In this document: positions 26,183 to 34,493 of the stretch, in pieces
Numbering within the stretch: position 1 is the first letter of the stretch
Layout of the letters: every line of letters begins with the position of its first letter
Assembly (NCBI RefSeq): GCF_910594985.1
Contig: NZ_CAJVCE010000016.1
Span: forward strand, 1 to 64,000
Length of the DNA stretch: 64,000 nt
Reading direction: 5' to 3'
DNA from: Paenibacillus allorhizosphaerae
Lineage (GTDB): Bacteria; Bacillota; Bacilli; Paenibacillales; NBRC-103111
The notes under the pieces: model-generated
Told to the model about the DNA's origin: nothing
The model's input: the letters and a program-made list of their open reading frames with translations, nothing else
The model's database searches: none
Position numbers and translations under genes: made by a program

Positions 26183-27679
26183 ATGACCTTATTAAAGGAA
26201 TTGCCTAGTTTGCTCAAAAAGAGCATTGCAGATGAAACGGTTGAAGAGATTCGGTCACTTGACTTAAAGGAATTCGCCATAGCTATGGGCGACGAGATTA
26301 GGCGGGTAGGAAAATGGTACATGACATACCGAAATGGTGGGGAGCGCACTCCTTCTGTCGGGATTAATCCATCGGAACGTATTTGGATGGACTTTACCCG
26401 TCAAGGTATTGGTGGAAAAGATGTATTATCCTATTATGCCTATCGTATGTATGACGATATCTCACTAAAAAATCGAGAACGGTTCGTAGAATCCTGTGTC
26501 CAAATCTGTAATATCGCAGGAATACCGTTGAAGTTCAAAGATGGCACCTCATTTGAACCTGATGGAGAACGGCGAGTATCGCATGCACCTATTGTTCACC
26601 GTGACGAACATGAGGATGCTAAAGGATACGATGCCTGGCTGGATTTTTATTACCGTCAGATGCTTGAACTTTTGAACCTCGGGGATAAGCACAGAGAGCA
26701 CCTTTTGCAGGAACGGGGCTTTACTCCAAAGGAGATTCAAATTCGAGGCTATCGCTCGGTAACCGATAATTATCGAAGCAGGTATATGCTGACAAAGGAG
26801 CTCATTAATTCCTTGAAAGAGGACCCGGTTGGTGTCCCTGGCTTCGCCCTTATGGAAAAAGATCGTCTTCGGTATTGGACTCTGGTGGCTAGGAATGGAT
26901 TCCTCATTCCTTTCCGGAACCTTTTGAACCAAATTTGCGGCTTTCAACTAAGGGTTGATGACCCCAGAATCATCAGACTACCTAAAGGTTATACAGCTAA
27001 TCTGAATAACGGTGAAGTGGATATCATCGACAAACAAAGTGAGGCTGTAGTTTGGAAGGGGAAAAGGGACAATTTCCCAGTTACTCTTGAAAGAGGGACC
27101 GCTACACTGGAACCGGGAGCAAAGTATGTATGGCTTTCCACCAGTAGGGATGTTGAGAGAGGCGTTGCACAAGGCGCCCGCATTGGTCATCCAACCCCCG
27201 CTCCGTATCATGTTGCCGTACCATCCGCTGTTCTTGAGAAATGGGAAGCGGGTGATCTCATTAGCAATGTTTTCGACGTTACGGAGGTTTGGTGGGGTGA
27301 AGGGCCACTCAAAGGCGATATCGCGGCAGACTTGACCGACAAGATTCACATTCAGGCTGCCGGCGTAAAAAATTATCGTCAGCTGTTCGAACCGACTCTT
27401 CAGCTTAATCCGAAGCGAATCGTCATTGCTTTTGATTCCGATGCCCAGGAGAAGGTGGATGATGTTGGAAAGACGGTTCTCCAATGTATTGAGGAGGCTA
27501 AGAAGCTATTTCTTCCAAAAGGAATTGAACTTTATTTCGCGGCCTGGCATCCAGTTCAGAAGAATGGACTTTGCAAGGGAATAGATGATCTCTTGAGGCT
27601 CCAGCTCAGGCCCCATATGCATGCATTAGGGGGTGAGCAATACCCATATGAGTATCCGTACCACGAAAAAAATCGGTGA
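26183..27679 (+). CDS. DnaG-like primase with Toprim domain
   Basis: ATG at 26183 follows GGAGGACATGGT. 498 aa. The N-terminal part has a CHC2-like fold with reduced zinc site (TYRNGGERTPSVGINPSERI, then GGKDVLSYY). The C-terminal Toprim core shows WWGEGPLKGD near 370 (catalytic Glu) and AFDSDA near 415 (DxD). It resembles DUF3854-type primases of plasmids and phages that make primers for replication. It lies downstream of the plasmid clamp gene; together they could form a self-made replisome part. Confidence 0.75.
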   Translation: MTLLKELPSLLKKSIADETVEEIRSLDLKEFAIAMGDEIRRVGKWYMTYRNGGERTPSVGINPSERIWMDFTRQGIGGKDVLSYYAYRMYDDISLKNRERFVESCVQICNIAGIPLKFKDGTSFEPDGERRVSHAPIVHRDEHEDAKGYDAWLDFYYRQMLELLNLGDKHREHLLQERGFTPKEIQIRGYRSVTDNYRSRYMLTKELINSLKEDPVGVPGFALMEKDRLRYWTLVARNGFLIPFRNLLNQICGFQLRVDDPRIIRLPKGYTANLNNGEVDIIDKQSEAVVWKGKRDNFPVTLERGTATLEPGAKYVWLSTSRDVERGVAQGARIGHPTPAPYHVAVPSAVLEKWEAGDLISNVFDVTEVWWGEGPLKGDIAADLTDKIHIQAAGVKNYRQLFEPTLQLNPKRIVIAFDSDAQEKVDDVGKTVLQCIEEAKKLFLPKGIELYFAAWHPVQKNGLCKGIDDLLRLQLRPHMHALGGEQYPYEYPYHEKNR

Positions 27680-27851
27680 ATATTATAAGTTCTTCTATAT
27701 GGGCTTTATTATAGAAGGTGTACTCAGTATTGAGACTGGCATCCTCTATGTCCTTGAAGCAGCGACTTTAATGGTTGAACAGACTGAGAAAATGCTAAGG
27801 ATATCGCTGCCGTCTGTGGAGATTGTGAAAGCTATGGCCGAAGAATTGTAA
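27648..27851 (+). CDS. Hypothetical protein, about 67 aa
   Basis: ATG at 27648 (GTG at 27633 is also open) behind AGGGGGTGA, overlapping the primase end by 32 nt. Contains a hydrophobic patch (FFYMGFIIEGVLSI), perhaps a membrane-associated helix. The ribosome site shares TGCATTAGGGG with the clamp gene. Function unknown. Confidence 0.5.
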   Translation: MSIRTTKKIGEYYKFFYMGFIIEGVLSIETGILYVLEAATLMVEQTEKMLRISLPSVEIVKAMAEEL

Positions 27852-27870
27852 CCAAATAAAAATTGAAGAT

Positions 27871-27905
27871 GGCTGCCGGGGATTGCCCCAGGTAGCCTTT
27901 TATTT
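27871..27905 (+). terminator. Intrinsic terminator of the primase operon
   Basis: GGCTGCCGGGG / CCCCAGGTAGCC stem and TTTTATTTT. A 12-codon frame with a good RBS (ATG at about 27928) follows, perhaps a gene remnant. Confidence 0.8.
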
Positions 27906-27983
27906 TCATCAGGAGGAATATAGAATATGATGCAAATGTTGCTCGAGTGTTTTTGGCTCTGTTAAAATTAGTTATTGATATTC

Positions 27984-28016
27984 CCAAAAAAACAAACCCA
28001 CCATTTGTTGGTGGGA
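27984..28016 (-). terminator. Intrinsic terminator of the Mrr-like gene
   Basis: On the minus strand CCCACCA / TGGTGGG with ACAAA loop, followed by TTTGTTTTTTT; it sits 19 nt past the stop. Confidence 0.8.
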
Positions 28017-28034
28017 TTATGCTTGGTTGTTGAG

Positions 28035-28580
28035 CTATCGTGCCCCACTTGCCTCACCGAGAACGTTTGAATTCATTTTTATGCACCATTCAATCAGTTC
28101 GTCTCGGTCGATTAGTCTAACATTGTTAGTCTTTGCGAGTGTAATTGCTGCTTTGGTATATCCACTGTTCGAGACTACCCACGCCTCTGACGCATTATAA
28201 TATGAAATTGCACTATGTACTTCTTGTACTGCCTTTACTCCTATATTTTTACTGTAACGCTTTGCTTGTACAACGATCTTAATTCCATCCTTACTTAATA
28301 CCAAATCTGCTCCAAAATCTCCTACTTCTTTTGTTACAATAACCGAATAACCGTAAAACTTGAAAAGTTGCCCGAGATATTCTTCAAATTCTCTTCCACT
28401 CATTTGGTCTATATCGTAAATTCCCGATTGCTCCAGTCTCTTCAATCTTCTATTTCTTATGATGGCAGCAACAATCCAGGACATTAAGATAATAATTATG
28501 CCCACAGCTCCAAGTGCAAAAATGAGATGCTTTGATTGAGTCAACTCATTAGAAAAATCATTAATTTGTTCCTGTGCCAT
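28035..28580 (-). CDS. Membrane-anchored Mrr-like restriction endonuclease
   Basis: ATG at 28580 follows AAGGAG. 181 aa: one membrane helix at about 19-41, then an Mrr catalytic domain with SGREFEEYLGQLFKFYGY, Asp92 in GADLVL and QAKR at 105-108, the D...QxK core of this PD-(D/E)XK family. Mrr enzymes cut modified DNA; membrane-anchored short versions are common and of unclear target. It has its own terminator and faces away from the primase operon. Confidence 0.8.
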   Translation of the reverse strand: MAQEQINDFSNELTQSKHLIFALGAVGIIIILMSWIVAAIIRNRRLKRLEQSGIYDIDQMSGREFEEYLGQLFKFYGYSVIVTKEVGDFGADLVLSKDGIKIVVQAKRYSKNIGVKAVQEVHSAISYYNASEAWVVSNSGYTKAAITLAKTNNVRLIDRDELIEWCIKMNSNVLGEASGAR

Positions 28581-28762
28581 TGATAGAGTTTCTCCTTGGA
28601 AAAATATCAGTACCCATAATTTTAATGAAATCAAACACAACCAGCAAAATCAACATTGAACTTTAACGGAGCCATTTTTTTAGAAAAAAATCCTCACAAC
28701 ATGAGTAGGTTCTTGATGATCGTATTCCGGCCGTATCTTCATCTCAGTCTGTATTCGCCACA

Positions 28763-29032
28763 TCAAAAGCAAGTGATCAACATTTCGCGAAAGATTAATG
28801 CCTGCAGTTCTCGAGCATTACTGGTACTGGTTTTTCTATAAATATTGAATATGTGATTTTTTATTGTTTTCTCAGCAACTTTAAGTTTAATGCTGATCTC
28901 CAGATTGCTTGGGCCACGTAAGGTCAGCACCTTTAATATTTCGATTTCTCTACGGCTTAAACCAAATTTCTTCTGAATAAGTAAAAAGTAATTGGTAGCA
29001 ACCGGATGTAATTCAATTATTTGTTCATTCAT
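28763..29032 (-). CDS. LuxR-type HTH regulator, DNA-binding domain only
   Basis: This 89-aa protein is nearly only a GerE/LuxR_C HTH (FGLSRREIEILKVLTLRGP, then KLKVAEKTIKNHIFNIYRKT). There is no receiver or ligand domain. TAGGAG precedes the ATG. The 5' untranslated region carries seven tandem hexamers (29051-29092). A decayed copy of the C-terminal half is at 17213. Confidence 0.8.
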   Translation of the reverse strand: MNEQIIELHPVATNYFLLIQKKFGLSRREIEILKVLTLRGPSNLEISIKLKVAEKTIKNHIFNIYRKTSTSNARELQALIFREMLITCF

Positions 29033-29250
29033 AATGAAACACTCCTAAAGTATACGTATACGTATACGTATACGTATATGTATACGTATATGTAAGTGTT
29101 GAAATCACACATCACCCATATATCCTGGCTTAATTTATTATAAGCTGCTTGCCATTGTTTGGAAACACAAGTGTCCTGATCGAATGCAGCAGCTTGCTCG
29201 TACACCTGAAGCAAAGGGAAAGGTCGAAAGGGATATATACGTATCTCCAT
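29029..29250 (-). CDS. Doubtful small ORF ending in a repeat tract
   Basis: 73 codons; the first 50 read like protein (VYEQAAAFDQDTCVSKQWQA) but the C-terminal YIYVYIYVYVYVYVY is only the translated hexamer tract, and no good ribosome site is seen. May be a gene whose end was overrun by repeat expansion, or chance. Confidence 0.25.
   Translation of the reverse strand: MEIRIYPFRPFPLLQVYEQAAAFDQDTCVSKQWQAAYNKLSQDIWVMCDFNTYIYVYIYVYVYVYVYFRSVSL
29051..29092. repeat. Tandem hexamer tract, seven units
   Basis: Seven units of TATACG, two of them TATATG, directly upstream of the LuxR-type gene's ribosome site (minus strand CGTATA). The units look like -10 boxes, so copy changes by slippage could shift promoter strength. 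Confidence 0.85.
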
Positions 29251-29267
29251 GGGCCATCGAGTTAGAA

Positions 29268-29504
29268 CTAGCCGAATGAGTTTGTATCAATGACTACCAG
29301 GAATACCCTTCGCTTATTATCTCCGTCGTAACCATCCTCATTTATGAACAACCCATTTACCCTCCCATCCGGTAAATGAATGTTAAATACATAAGTCTCC
29401 GCACGATTGCCTACCCTTCCGAAATACACCAACTTTCCGCGTTCCTCTAGATATGCCATTGCTTCTTCGTATGTAGCGAATCTAAGGTGTAATGTGCGGT
29501 CCAT
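29268..29504 (-). CDS. Hypothetical protein, 78 aa
   Basis: ATG after AGGGGTGA. Sequence MDRTLHLRFATYEEAMAYLE suggests a small alpha/beta fold, soluble. Not recognised. Confidence 0.55.
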   Translation of the reverse strand: MDRTLHLRFATYEEAMAYLEERGKLVYFGRVGNRAETYVFNIHLPDGRVNGLFINEDGYDGDNKRRVFLVVIDTNSFG

Positions 29505-29803
29505 TATAAATCACCCCTGTGAAAATTATATGCGAACATAATAGGAACAGTCAAAGCAGGATGGCACCGTTCATAAAAAAAAGCCCACGGGTAGGCTTAC
29601 TGCCATCGTATTCCCGGTGCTGCGGAGTTTCCGGCAACGTCCGGCACTCACCGGCAACGTATTAGTCAATACTCTAACCCAATTTATTATACACACATTG
29701 TGCAATGTTTAACAATAATCATTGCACATTATATTCAGTAGTGTTAATATTGTGGTACCCACATTTGGTATATAATGGTCGTTGACAGAAAGGAGCGGGA
29801 TCT
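29505..29803. promoter_or_regulatory. Intergenic region with operator-like inverted repeat
   Basis: TGTGCAATG (29699-29707) and CATTGCACA (29720-29728) form a 9-bp inverted repeat with a 12-nt spacer upstream of the prepilin peptidase gene. TATAAT lies near 29772, with TATTGT 17 nt upstream as a weak -35. GC-rich minus-strand structure at 29580-29660 ends in an A/T-run; no known riboswitch is recognised. Confidence 0.5.
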
Positions 29804-30277
29804 TTGGATTGGCAACAAACTCTTGTTTATGGACAAATGGTACCTATTATGGCCTCGGCTGCTTTCACAGATTGGAAATACAGAAAAGTTTTTAATATCG
29901 TTTCGATACCGGCGATAATCGCCATGATTATTACCCGGATTTTTATTCATCCGCAAGGATGGTTATTTTATACAGCTGCTCTAATACCAGCGCTGGTGTA
30001 TTACATCTTTGCACTCTTCACAAATGAAGTAGGTGGTGGCGATATTTTGATAGTTGCTTATCTAGGAATAGCATCAGGAATCGTGGCCACATTGCTCTCA
30101 GTCATTAATGCGGGATTCGTAGGGTTAATTTTATACTATGTTGAGGCTTTTATCGGAAAAAAGAAGCCACATCTACAGCAACCGTGGGTGAGCTTATTAT
30201 TTATAGGGTTTTGCATAGGCGCCGTACAAATCACATGTCTGAAGTTCGTATTTCCATTTATAAATCCTTGGGGGTGA
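29804..30277 (+). CDS. Prepilin peptidase (A24, CpaA/TadV type)
   Basis: 157 aa, TTG start after AAAGGAG. Five or so membrane helices and the two catalytic aspartates of the A24 family: TDWKYRKV near 22-29 and GGGD near 75-78 (GxGD). These aspartyl proteases cut the leader of Flp-type pilins. The only other pilus genes are 5 kb downstream, so this enzyme likely serves the plasmid Tad operon. Confidence 0.85.
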   Translation: MDWQQTLVYGQMVPIMASAAFTDWKYRKVFNIVSIPAIIAMIITRIFIHPQGWLFYTAALIPALVYYIFALFTNEVGGGDILIVAYLGIASGIVATLLSVINAGFVGLILYYVEAFIGKKKPHLQQPWVSLLFIGFCIGAVQITCLKFVFPFINPWG

Positions 30278-30278
30278 A

Positions 30279-30839
30279 ATGATGTTTCAACAGCATGAAG
30301 AAGTTTTTATTTTTGCCGGCCATCGGATCGAAGTTAGAGATTCCATAATAGGTAGCCAATACATGGTTAGATTGAAAATTGGGGATAAAGCGGAAACGGT
30401 TGAACCGAAAGAAGCAGGATTCTTGACCGGCCCGAATTCTGAAATCTCGAAGATGTTAGGGAAGCGGGGATGTACTCTGATTTCAGCGAGCTGCGCAAGC
30501 TCTTTTATGAACCGGAAAAGCCGTTATCGACTTTCCCGAGAATCCTTACAGATCAAAAAATGGTTGACCCAAAACGGCGCGGCACAGGGTGGAATATTAT
30601 ACGGTGAGATTGAACCGGGACGAGCACGTGGATGGTATATTGTGTTGATGATGCAAGTGGACCGCTATGGAGGGTACGTAGATTATGTGGAACCAGGATA
30701 TCATTTCCTTGGCGAGCATCCCATGTGCTATCAAATACGAACTGAACGAGGAGTCGACGGGATTTATAACAACGGCTGCGAGTTTTTCGTGACGACAGTA
30801 AGTGGGCAAGAAGTACGGGCACTTTTAAACGTCAACTAA
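30279..30839 (+). CDS. Hypothetical protein, 186 aa
   Basis: Starts one base after the peptidase stop (ATGATG with GGGGTGA), so it is the second gene of that operon. Soluble, beta-rich; contains SASCASSFMNRKSRYRLS. No family recognised. Confidence 0.6.
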   Translation: MMFQQHEEVFIFAGHRIEVRDSIIGSQYMVRLKIGDKAETVEPKEAGFLTGPNSEISKMLGKRGCTLISASCASSFMNRKSRYRLSRESLQIKKWLTQNGAAQGGILYGEIEPGRARGWYIVLMMQVDRYGGYVDYVEPGYHFLGEHPMCYQIRTERGVDGIYNNGCEFFVTTVSGQEVRALLNVN

Positions 30840-30868
30840 AACTAATGATGAGGGGAAGAAATTTCGAT

Positions 30869-31168
30869 ATGTATCAAGTAGGTTATATTTCAAAACGAGT
30901 GAAAAAGGAAATTAATGAATTCTCAAAACAAGAGCAACGGGCTATAGAGGAGGCGATTGAAGAGTTATGCGTAAACCCACGGCCGTTAAGTAGAAAGTAT
31001 GAACAGCTCTGGTGCTGCTCCGAAATTAAAAAAATCAAGGTCGGCCGAATTCGGGTGTTCTACCAGATCGACGAAAAGAATAGCCAAATATGGATCGGAA
31101 AGCTTGATAATCGGGATAGCCATACATACAAAACGGATCCCAAGAGTTGGTTTCAACGGACTGCATGA
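30869..31168 (+). CDS. RelE/ParE-like toxin without visible antitoxin
   Basis: About 99 aa from ATG 30869 (AGGGGAAG upstream; ATG 30845 is also open). RelE fold pattern: helical N-terminus VKKEINEFSKQEQRAIEEAI, then KKIKVGRIRVFYQIDE and IWIGKLDNRDSHTY. RelE-type toxins cut mRNA on the ribosome. No small antitoxin gene lies next to it, so it may be an orphan or the neighbour may be unusual. Confidence 0.65.
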   Translation: MYQVGYISKRVKKEINEFSKQEQRAIEEAIEELCVNPRPLSRKYEQLWCCSEIKKIKVGRIRVFYQIDEKNSQIWIGKLDNRDSHTYKTDPKSWFQRTA

Positions 31169-31196
31169 TAATCTTAAAATGAGCAGGAGATATGAC

Positions 31197-32276
31197 ATGA
31201 TTCATTATTTAAGCGTATGTGTAATTCCTCTACTTGTGGTGTTGCTCTATATAACCCAGTTGTTTGACCGGCTTCGCAAAAAGCGCGGCTATAGGTTTCT
31301 TACTGTTGGATCCGCGATCTTACTTTTATCTGCGCTTCTGGAAATACTCGTTTCAATGCCAATACTCCAGTCGCCAATGTTAGTTGACAATCTTCATCAT
31401 CTTGTTCAAGCTCTATATTATATTGGTTGGTATGTGAGCGGAATTGCATTGTTTATGCTTCATCGAAACTTGGCCAAGCGAGGAAGGATTGTTCTTCTAT
31501 GTGTTCTTCCTGTCCTTTTAATTATTAGCTTCTTGCCTGCGTATATCAGTATGTTCATTTGCGCTGTTACTGCGATCTTTGTAGCTATTCAAATTAAAAA
31601 ATGGTTGCCAGGGGTTGCTTCAGGGTTTCGCTGGTTACTTATTTTTTTTGCAATCTCCGAGCTTTACGGTGGTACAGAGCGGCTGCTTCTTAATAATTTG
31701 AACTTCCATTACGCAGAACTCGTGCATGATATTTTCTTTATTGTTGGCTGCAGCCTGGTCCTTGTTCTCGTAACGACGAGAATCTCAGATGTATTGGAAA
31801 ACTCTTACAAATCGTCGATAACAGATGGTCTCACAGGACTCTTTAACAGAAAATACTTTGTGAGTGCTGTGCAAAAATACGTGGAGCGGGCTGCGGATGT
31901 GGCAGTCATTTTTTTCGACCTCGATAATTTTAAAAAGCTGAATGATACCCAGGGACATAAGGCCGGGGATGATGCGCTTAAGCTGGTAGCTTCCATCCTT
32001 AAGGAAGAGATCGAGGGCCGCGGGATTGCTGGAAGGTACGGCGGCGAAGAGATGGTTGTATTAATGACTTCATTTGAAACGATTATGCTTATTGAAGACT
32101 TTTCGGAGAACGTGCGCAAACGTATTGAAAAGGAATGTGTTGTAACTGCAAGTATAGGCTTCGCTCAATACGCTAAAGGACTTTCTGCAGAAGAGCTCCT
32201 GAAACGTGCAGACGAGGCAATGTATCATAGCAAAACTAATGGAAAGAACAGGGTTACAGGTTACAGGCTTGGGTAA
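31197..32276 (+). CDS. Membrane diguanylate cyclase
   Basis: ATG 31197 after GCAGGAG. 359 aa: about seven membrane helices in the first 200 residues, then a GGDEF domain with LTGLFNRKYF, FFDLDNFKKLND and the active loop GGEEM near 281-285. GGEE(F) forms are usually active. It would make cyclic-di-GMP. It sits between the prepilin peptidase and the Tad operon, which ends with an HD-GYP gene. Confidence 0.85.
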   Translation: MIHYLSVCVIPLLVVLLYITQLFDRLRKKRGYRFLTVGSAILLLSALLEILVSMPILQSPMLVDNLHHLVQALYYIGWYVSGIALFMLHRNLAKRGRIVLLCVLPVLLIISFLPAYISMFICAVTAIFVAIQIKKWLPGVASGFRWLLIFFAISELYGGTERLLLNNLNFHYAELVHDIFFIVGCSLVLVLVTTRISDVLENSYKSSITDGLTGLFNRKYFVSAVQKYVERAADVAVIFFDLDNFKKLNDTQGHKAGDDALKLVASILKEEIEGRGIAGRYGGEEMVVLMTSFETIMLIEDFSENVRKRIEKECVVTASIGFAQYAKGLSAEELLKRADEAMYHSKTNGKNRVTGYRLG

Positions 32277-32305
32277 AATGTGACGTAGTCTCTATCTATA
32301 AATCC

Positions 32306-32430
32306 GATTAATTGACCCGGTTGATCCTGCGATAGTCGTTCAGGTCAAAGATGGGTAATATATTTTCCCGGACGAATGGGTCAAATTTAATTTAGGCTAT
32401 TCGGATTTTGTGCAGTGTTGGGGGGATTGA
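32306..32430 (+). pseudogene. Possible gene remnant with in-frame stop
   Basis: The frame reads DPVDPAIVVQVKDG*YIFPD and EWVKFNLGYSDFVQCWGD, with a single TAA in the middle, and ends at the ATG of the next gene. Reads like protein, but no start or family is visible. Confidence 0.3.
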
Positions 32431-32688
32431 ATGAATAACGAAGAATGGATGATATTATTAATTGGATTAATTATTCCTCTTATCACAACGTTCCGTAAAT
32501 ATGTAATAACATCAATTGTTTTCTGGATTGGCTTCATATTCATACTCATAGCAAGACCATGGCATGAATACAAAAGCTTTGAAGGTATGCTTGAAGTGCT
32601 TATTCTATATTTTGTTGTCGTTCCTCTGTACAGTGTTGGAATAGTCATTTGGCTTATTGCATCTTGGAAGAGGAAACAAAGAATATAA
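32431..32688 (+). CDS. Small membrane protein, 85 aa
   Basis: ATG after GGGGGGATTGA. Two or three membrane helices (6-22, 28-45, 52-78) and a basic tail SWKRKQR. Likely paralogue of the protein at 17378, whose last helix is very similar. Function unknown. Confidence 0.6.
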   Translation: MNNEEWMILLIGLIIPLITTFRKYVITSIVFWIGFIFILIARPWHEYKSFEGMLEVLILYFVVVPLYSVGIVIWLIASWKRKQRI

Positions 32689-32844
32689 GGATACGTCATG
32701 GTGGGAAAAAACGGAAAAATTATCTGGAAATTTAATTTTACTGTTTCCACCATAAAATTCGAGTACCCTTAATTTATAAATTAGCGTCTGCTGAGTTTTA
32801 TAGCCATCGTGAGAACAAGGCACATCAGTTTGGAGGTACTAGCT

Positions 32845-33777
32845 TTGCTAACGATTGATGACGTGATTAAAGAGCTTAGTTTGTCTAGGCGAACGGTCTT
32901 TGATTGGATTAAGAAGGGCTTTTTGCACCCCACAAACTCACGGGGTGGATTACAATTTTCCTATGATGAGATTAAGAAGATTAAGGAATTTTTTAATGAG
33001 CATGTCACTATGAGAGAAGCTGCGATCACTTTGGAGGTACCCCTGCAATTCATTAAAAGCTGGATAGACAATAGAGTAGATCCTCCATTCCCTACACATC
33101 CTTACCAGCGTAATGCATCCTATGCGATCCCCAAGAAATGGATAGAAACCCACCGTGCAGAGATTTGCAGAGATTTTATTGGCCAAAAAAGTAGAAAAAG
33201 AAATACACCCAAAGAGATAAAGGGACGGGAGCTCAAACTCTTCTTTAATGGCTACCGTCTGTTTGACCACATAAATAAAGAAGGTGAAGAGTGGTGGGTA
33301 ATTGATACAGATCCGATCACATTATTTTATAACGGTGAAACTCGAGTCCTGGCTAAAGCCGCTCCACTTGGAACAAGTGAACCGTGTCTCGATCTGCCAT
33401 ATGCTGCAAACAAAGGAGCTGTTCGATTTAAAGTTCCGTATGCCGCGTTGGATGAAATGACCTTACAAATGCTAGGAATCGTCGTCCATCAATTTGGAAC
33501 AAAGAATATTCGTATTTTTTCGGAGCAAGAGTCTTATCTCATTGTTGTAAGAAATGGCATGATCTTACCTAGTCTGGAGTTTGAGGGGTTATTGAAAAGT
33601 TATGTCGTGGAAGGGGAGCTCTTTCCAACTGATGGTGGGATAATCTTAGGCGATTTTGTACATAGATTGACGATTTCATTATCGTATTCAGAGTTTCAAA
33701 AATTACAAAAAACATCCGATGGAAATGCGCAAGAATGGATTTTGAAAATCATAAGACAGCATTTGGAGTATCAATAA
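32845..33777 (+). CDS. Double-HTH (MerR/excisionase-like) DNA-binding protein
   Basis: TTG at 32845 is chosen for its GGAGG at 8 nt. 310 aa. Two tandem winged-helix HTHs: TIDDVIKELSLSRRTVFDWI at about 3-22 and VTMREAAITLEVPLQFIKSW at about 54-73. Residues 125-310 form an unknown C-terminal domain. Placed just before a serine-recombinase-like gene and the pilus operon; may regulate either. Confidence 0.6.
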   Translation: MLTIDDVIKELSLSRRTVFDWIKKGFLHPTNSRGGLQFSYDEIKKIKEFFNEHVTMREAAITLEVPLQFIKSWIDNRVDPPFPTHPYQRNASYAIPKKWIETHRAEICRDFIGQKSRKRNTPKEIKGRELKLFFNGYRLFDHINKEGEEWWVIDTDPITLFYNGETRVLAKAAPLGTSEPCLDLPYAANKGAVRFKVPYAALDEMTLQMLGIVVHQFGTKNIRIFSEQESYLIVVRNGMILPSLEFEGLLKSYVVEGELFPTDGGIILGDFVHRLTISLSYSEFQKLQKTSDGNAQEWILKIIRQHLEYQ

Positions 33778-33867
33778 GTATCTGGAAATTAGACTTTGAT
33801 TTTGGCTCATATTACCAATATTACATTATTTGTTACATTTTAAATCGAATTTTTGTATGCTAATATT

Positions 33868-34482
33868 AAAATCATGGCGAATGAGTACAAAATAGGACAA
33901 TTTGCAAAACTGATCGGCAGAACCGTAAGTACTTTGCAGCGTTGGGACCGTGACGGAATTTTGGTGGCTCATCGGACTGAAGGAAATCGTCGCTTTTATA
34001 CCCACGACCAGTACTTACAAGTGAAATTCAGAGATCTTCATGCGGCAGGAAAGGGGGCTGTTGTTGGATATTGCCGGGTTTTCAATAACGAAAGAAATGA
34101 ACTCTTTGAGTACCAGCATAGAGTTATTCTTGAGTACGCGATTGAAAATAATCTTTCGGTTGATCATTGGTTTCATGATATCGGGGGGCTTCTTAACGAG
34201 CGGAAAGAATTTACCAAACTGTATCAAATGATTGCGGCTGGTGACGTACGTCTACTTATTGTTCCTGTAAAAGATAGATTAATTCGATATGGATATGATG
34301 CTTTTACCTTCCTTTGTAGTTTACATGGTACAACTGTGATCAGCGTAAGTGACTATCGTCCCGTGAATGAAATCTTGATTTCCCCAGCAGATGAAGAGAC
34401 GGATGAATTATTGGAGCTGTTACCGCTATTTCGCCGAATAAACAAAAGCAAAGTTATTCAAAAAATCAAGGAACTGCCCTAA
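33868..34482 (+). CDS. IS607-type serine recombinase lacking the catalytic serine
   Basis: From ATG 33874, 203 aa. N-terminal MerR-type HTH (YKIGQFAKLIGRTVSTLQRW), then a serine-recombinase domain: VVGYCRVFNNERNELFEYQ near 62-80 and PVKDRLIRYG near 130-139. In IS607 TnpA the first motif reads YxRVS with the nucleophilic Ser; here it is Phe-Asn, so strand cleavage should be lost while the KDRL..G motif stays. No tnpB is near. No ribosome site precedes ATG; TTACAT/17/TATGCT (33837-33865) places the RNA start a few bases before ATG, so the mRNA may be nearly leaderless. A regulator derived from a transposase is likely. Confidence 0.75.
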   Translation, partial: KIMANEYKIGQFAKLIGRTVSTLQRWDRDGILVAHRTEGNRRFYTHDQYLQVKFRDLHAAGKGAVVGYCRVFNNERNELFEYQHRVILEYAIENNLSVDHWFHDIGGLLNERKEFTKLYQMIAAGDVRLLIVPVKDRLIRYGYDAFTFLCSLHGTTVISVSDYRPVNEILISPADEETDELLELLPLFRRINKSKVIQKIKELP

Positions 34483-34493
34483 ATCAAAATATA

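Noticed and set aside
29570..29665. Possible riboswitch on the minus strand
   Set aside because: GC-rich repeats (GTTGCCGG) and a weak terminator are present, but no conserved core of a known class fits and no gene follows in the right place.
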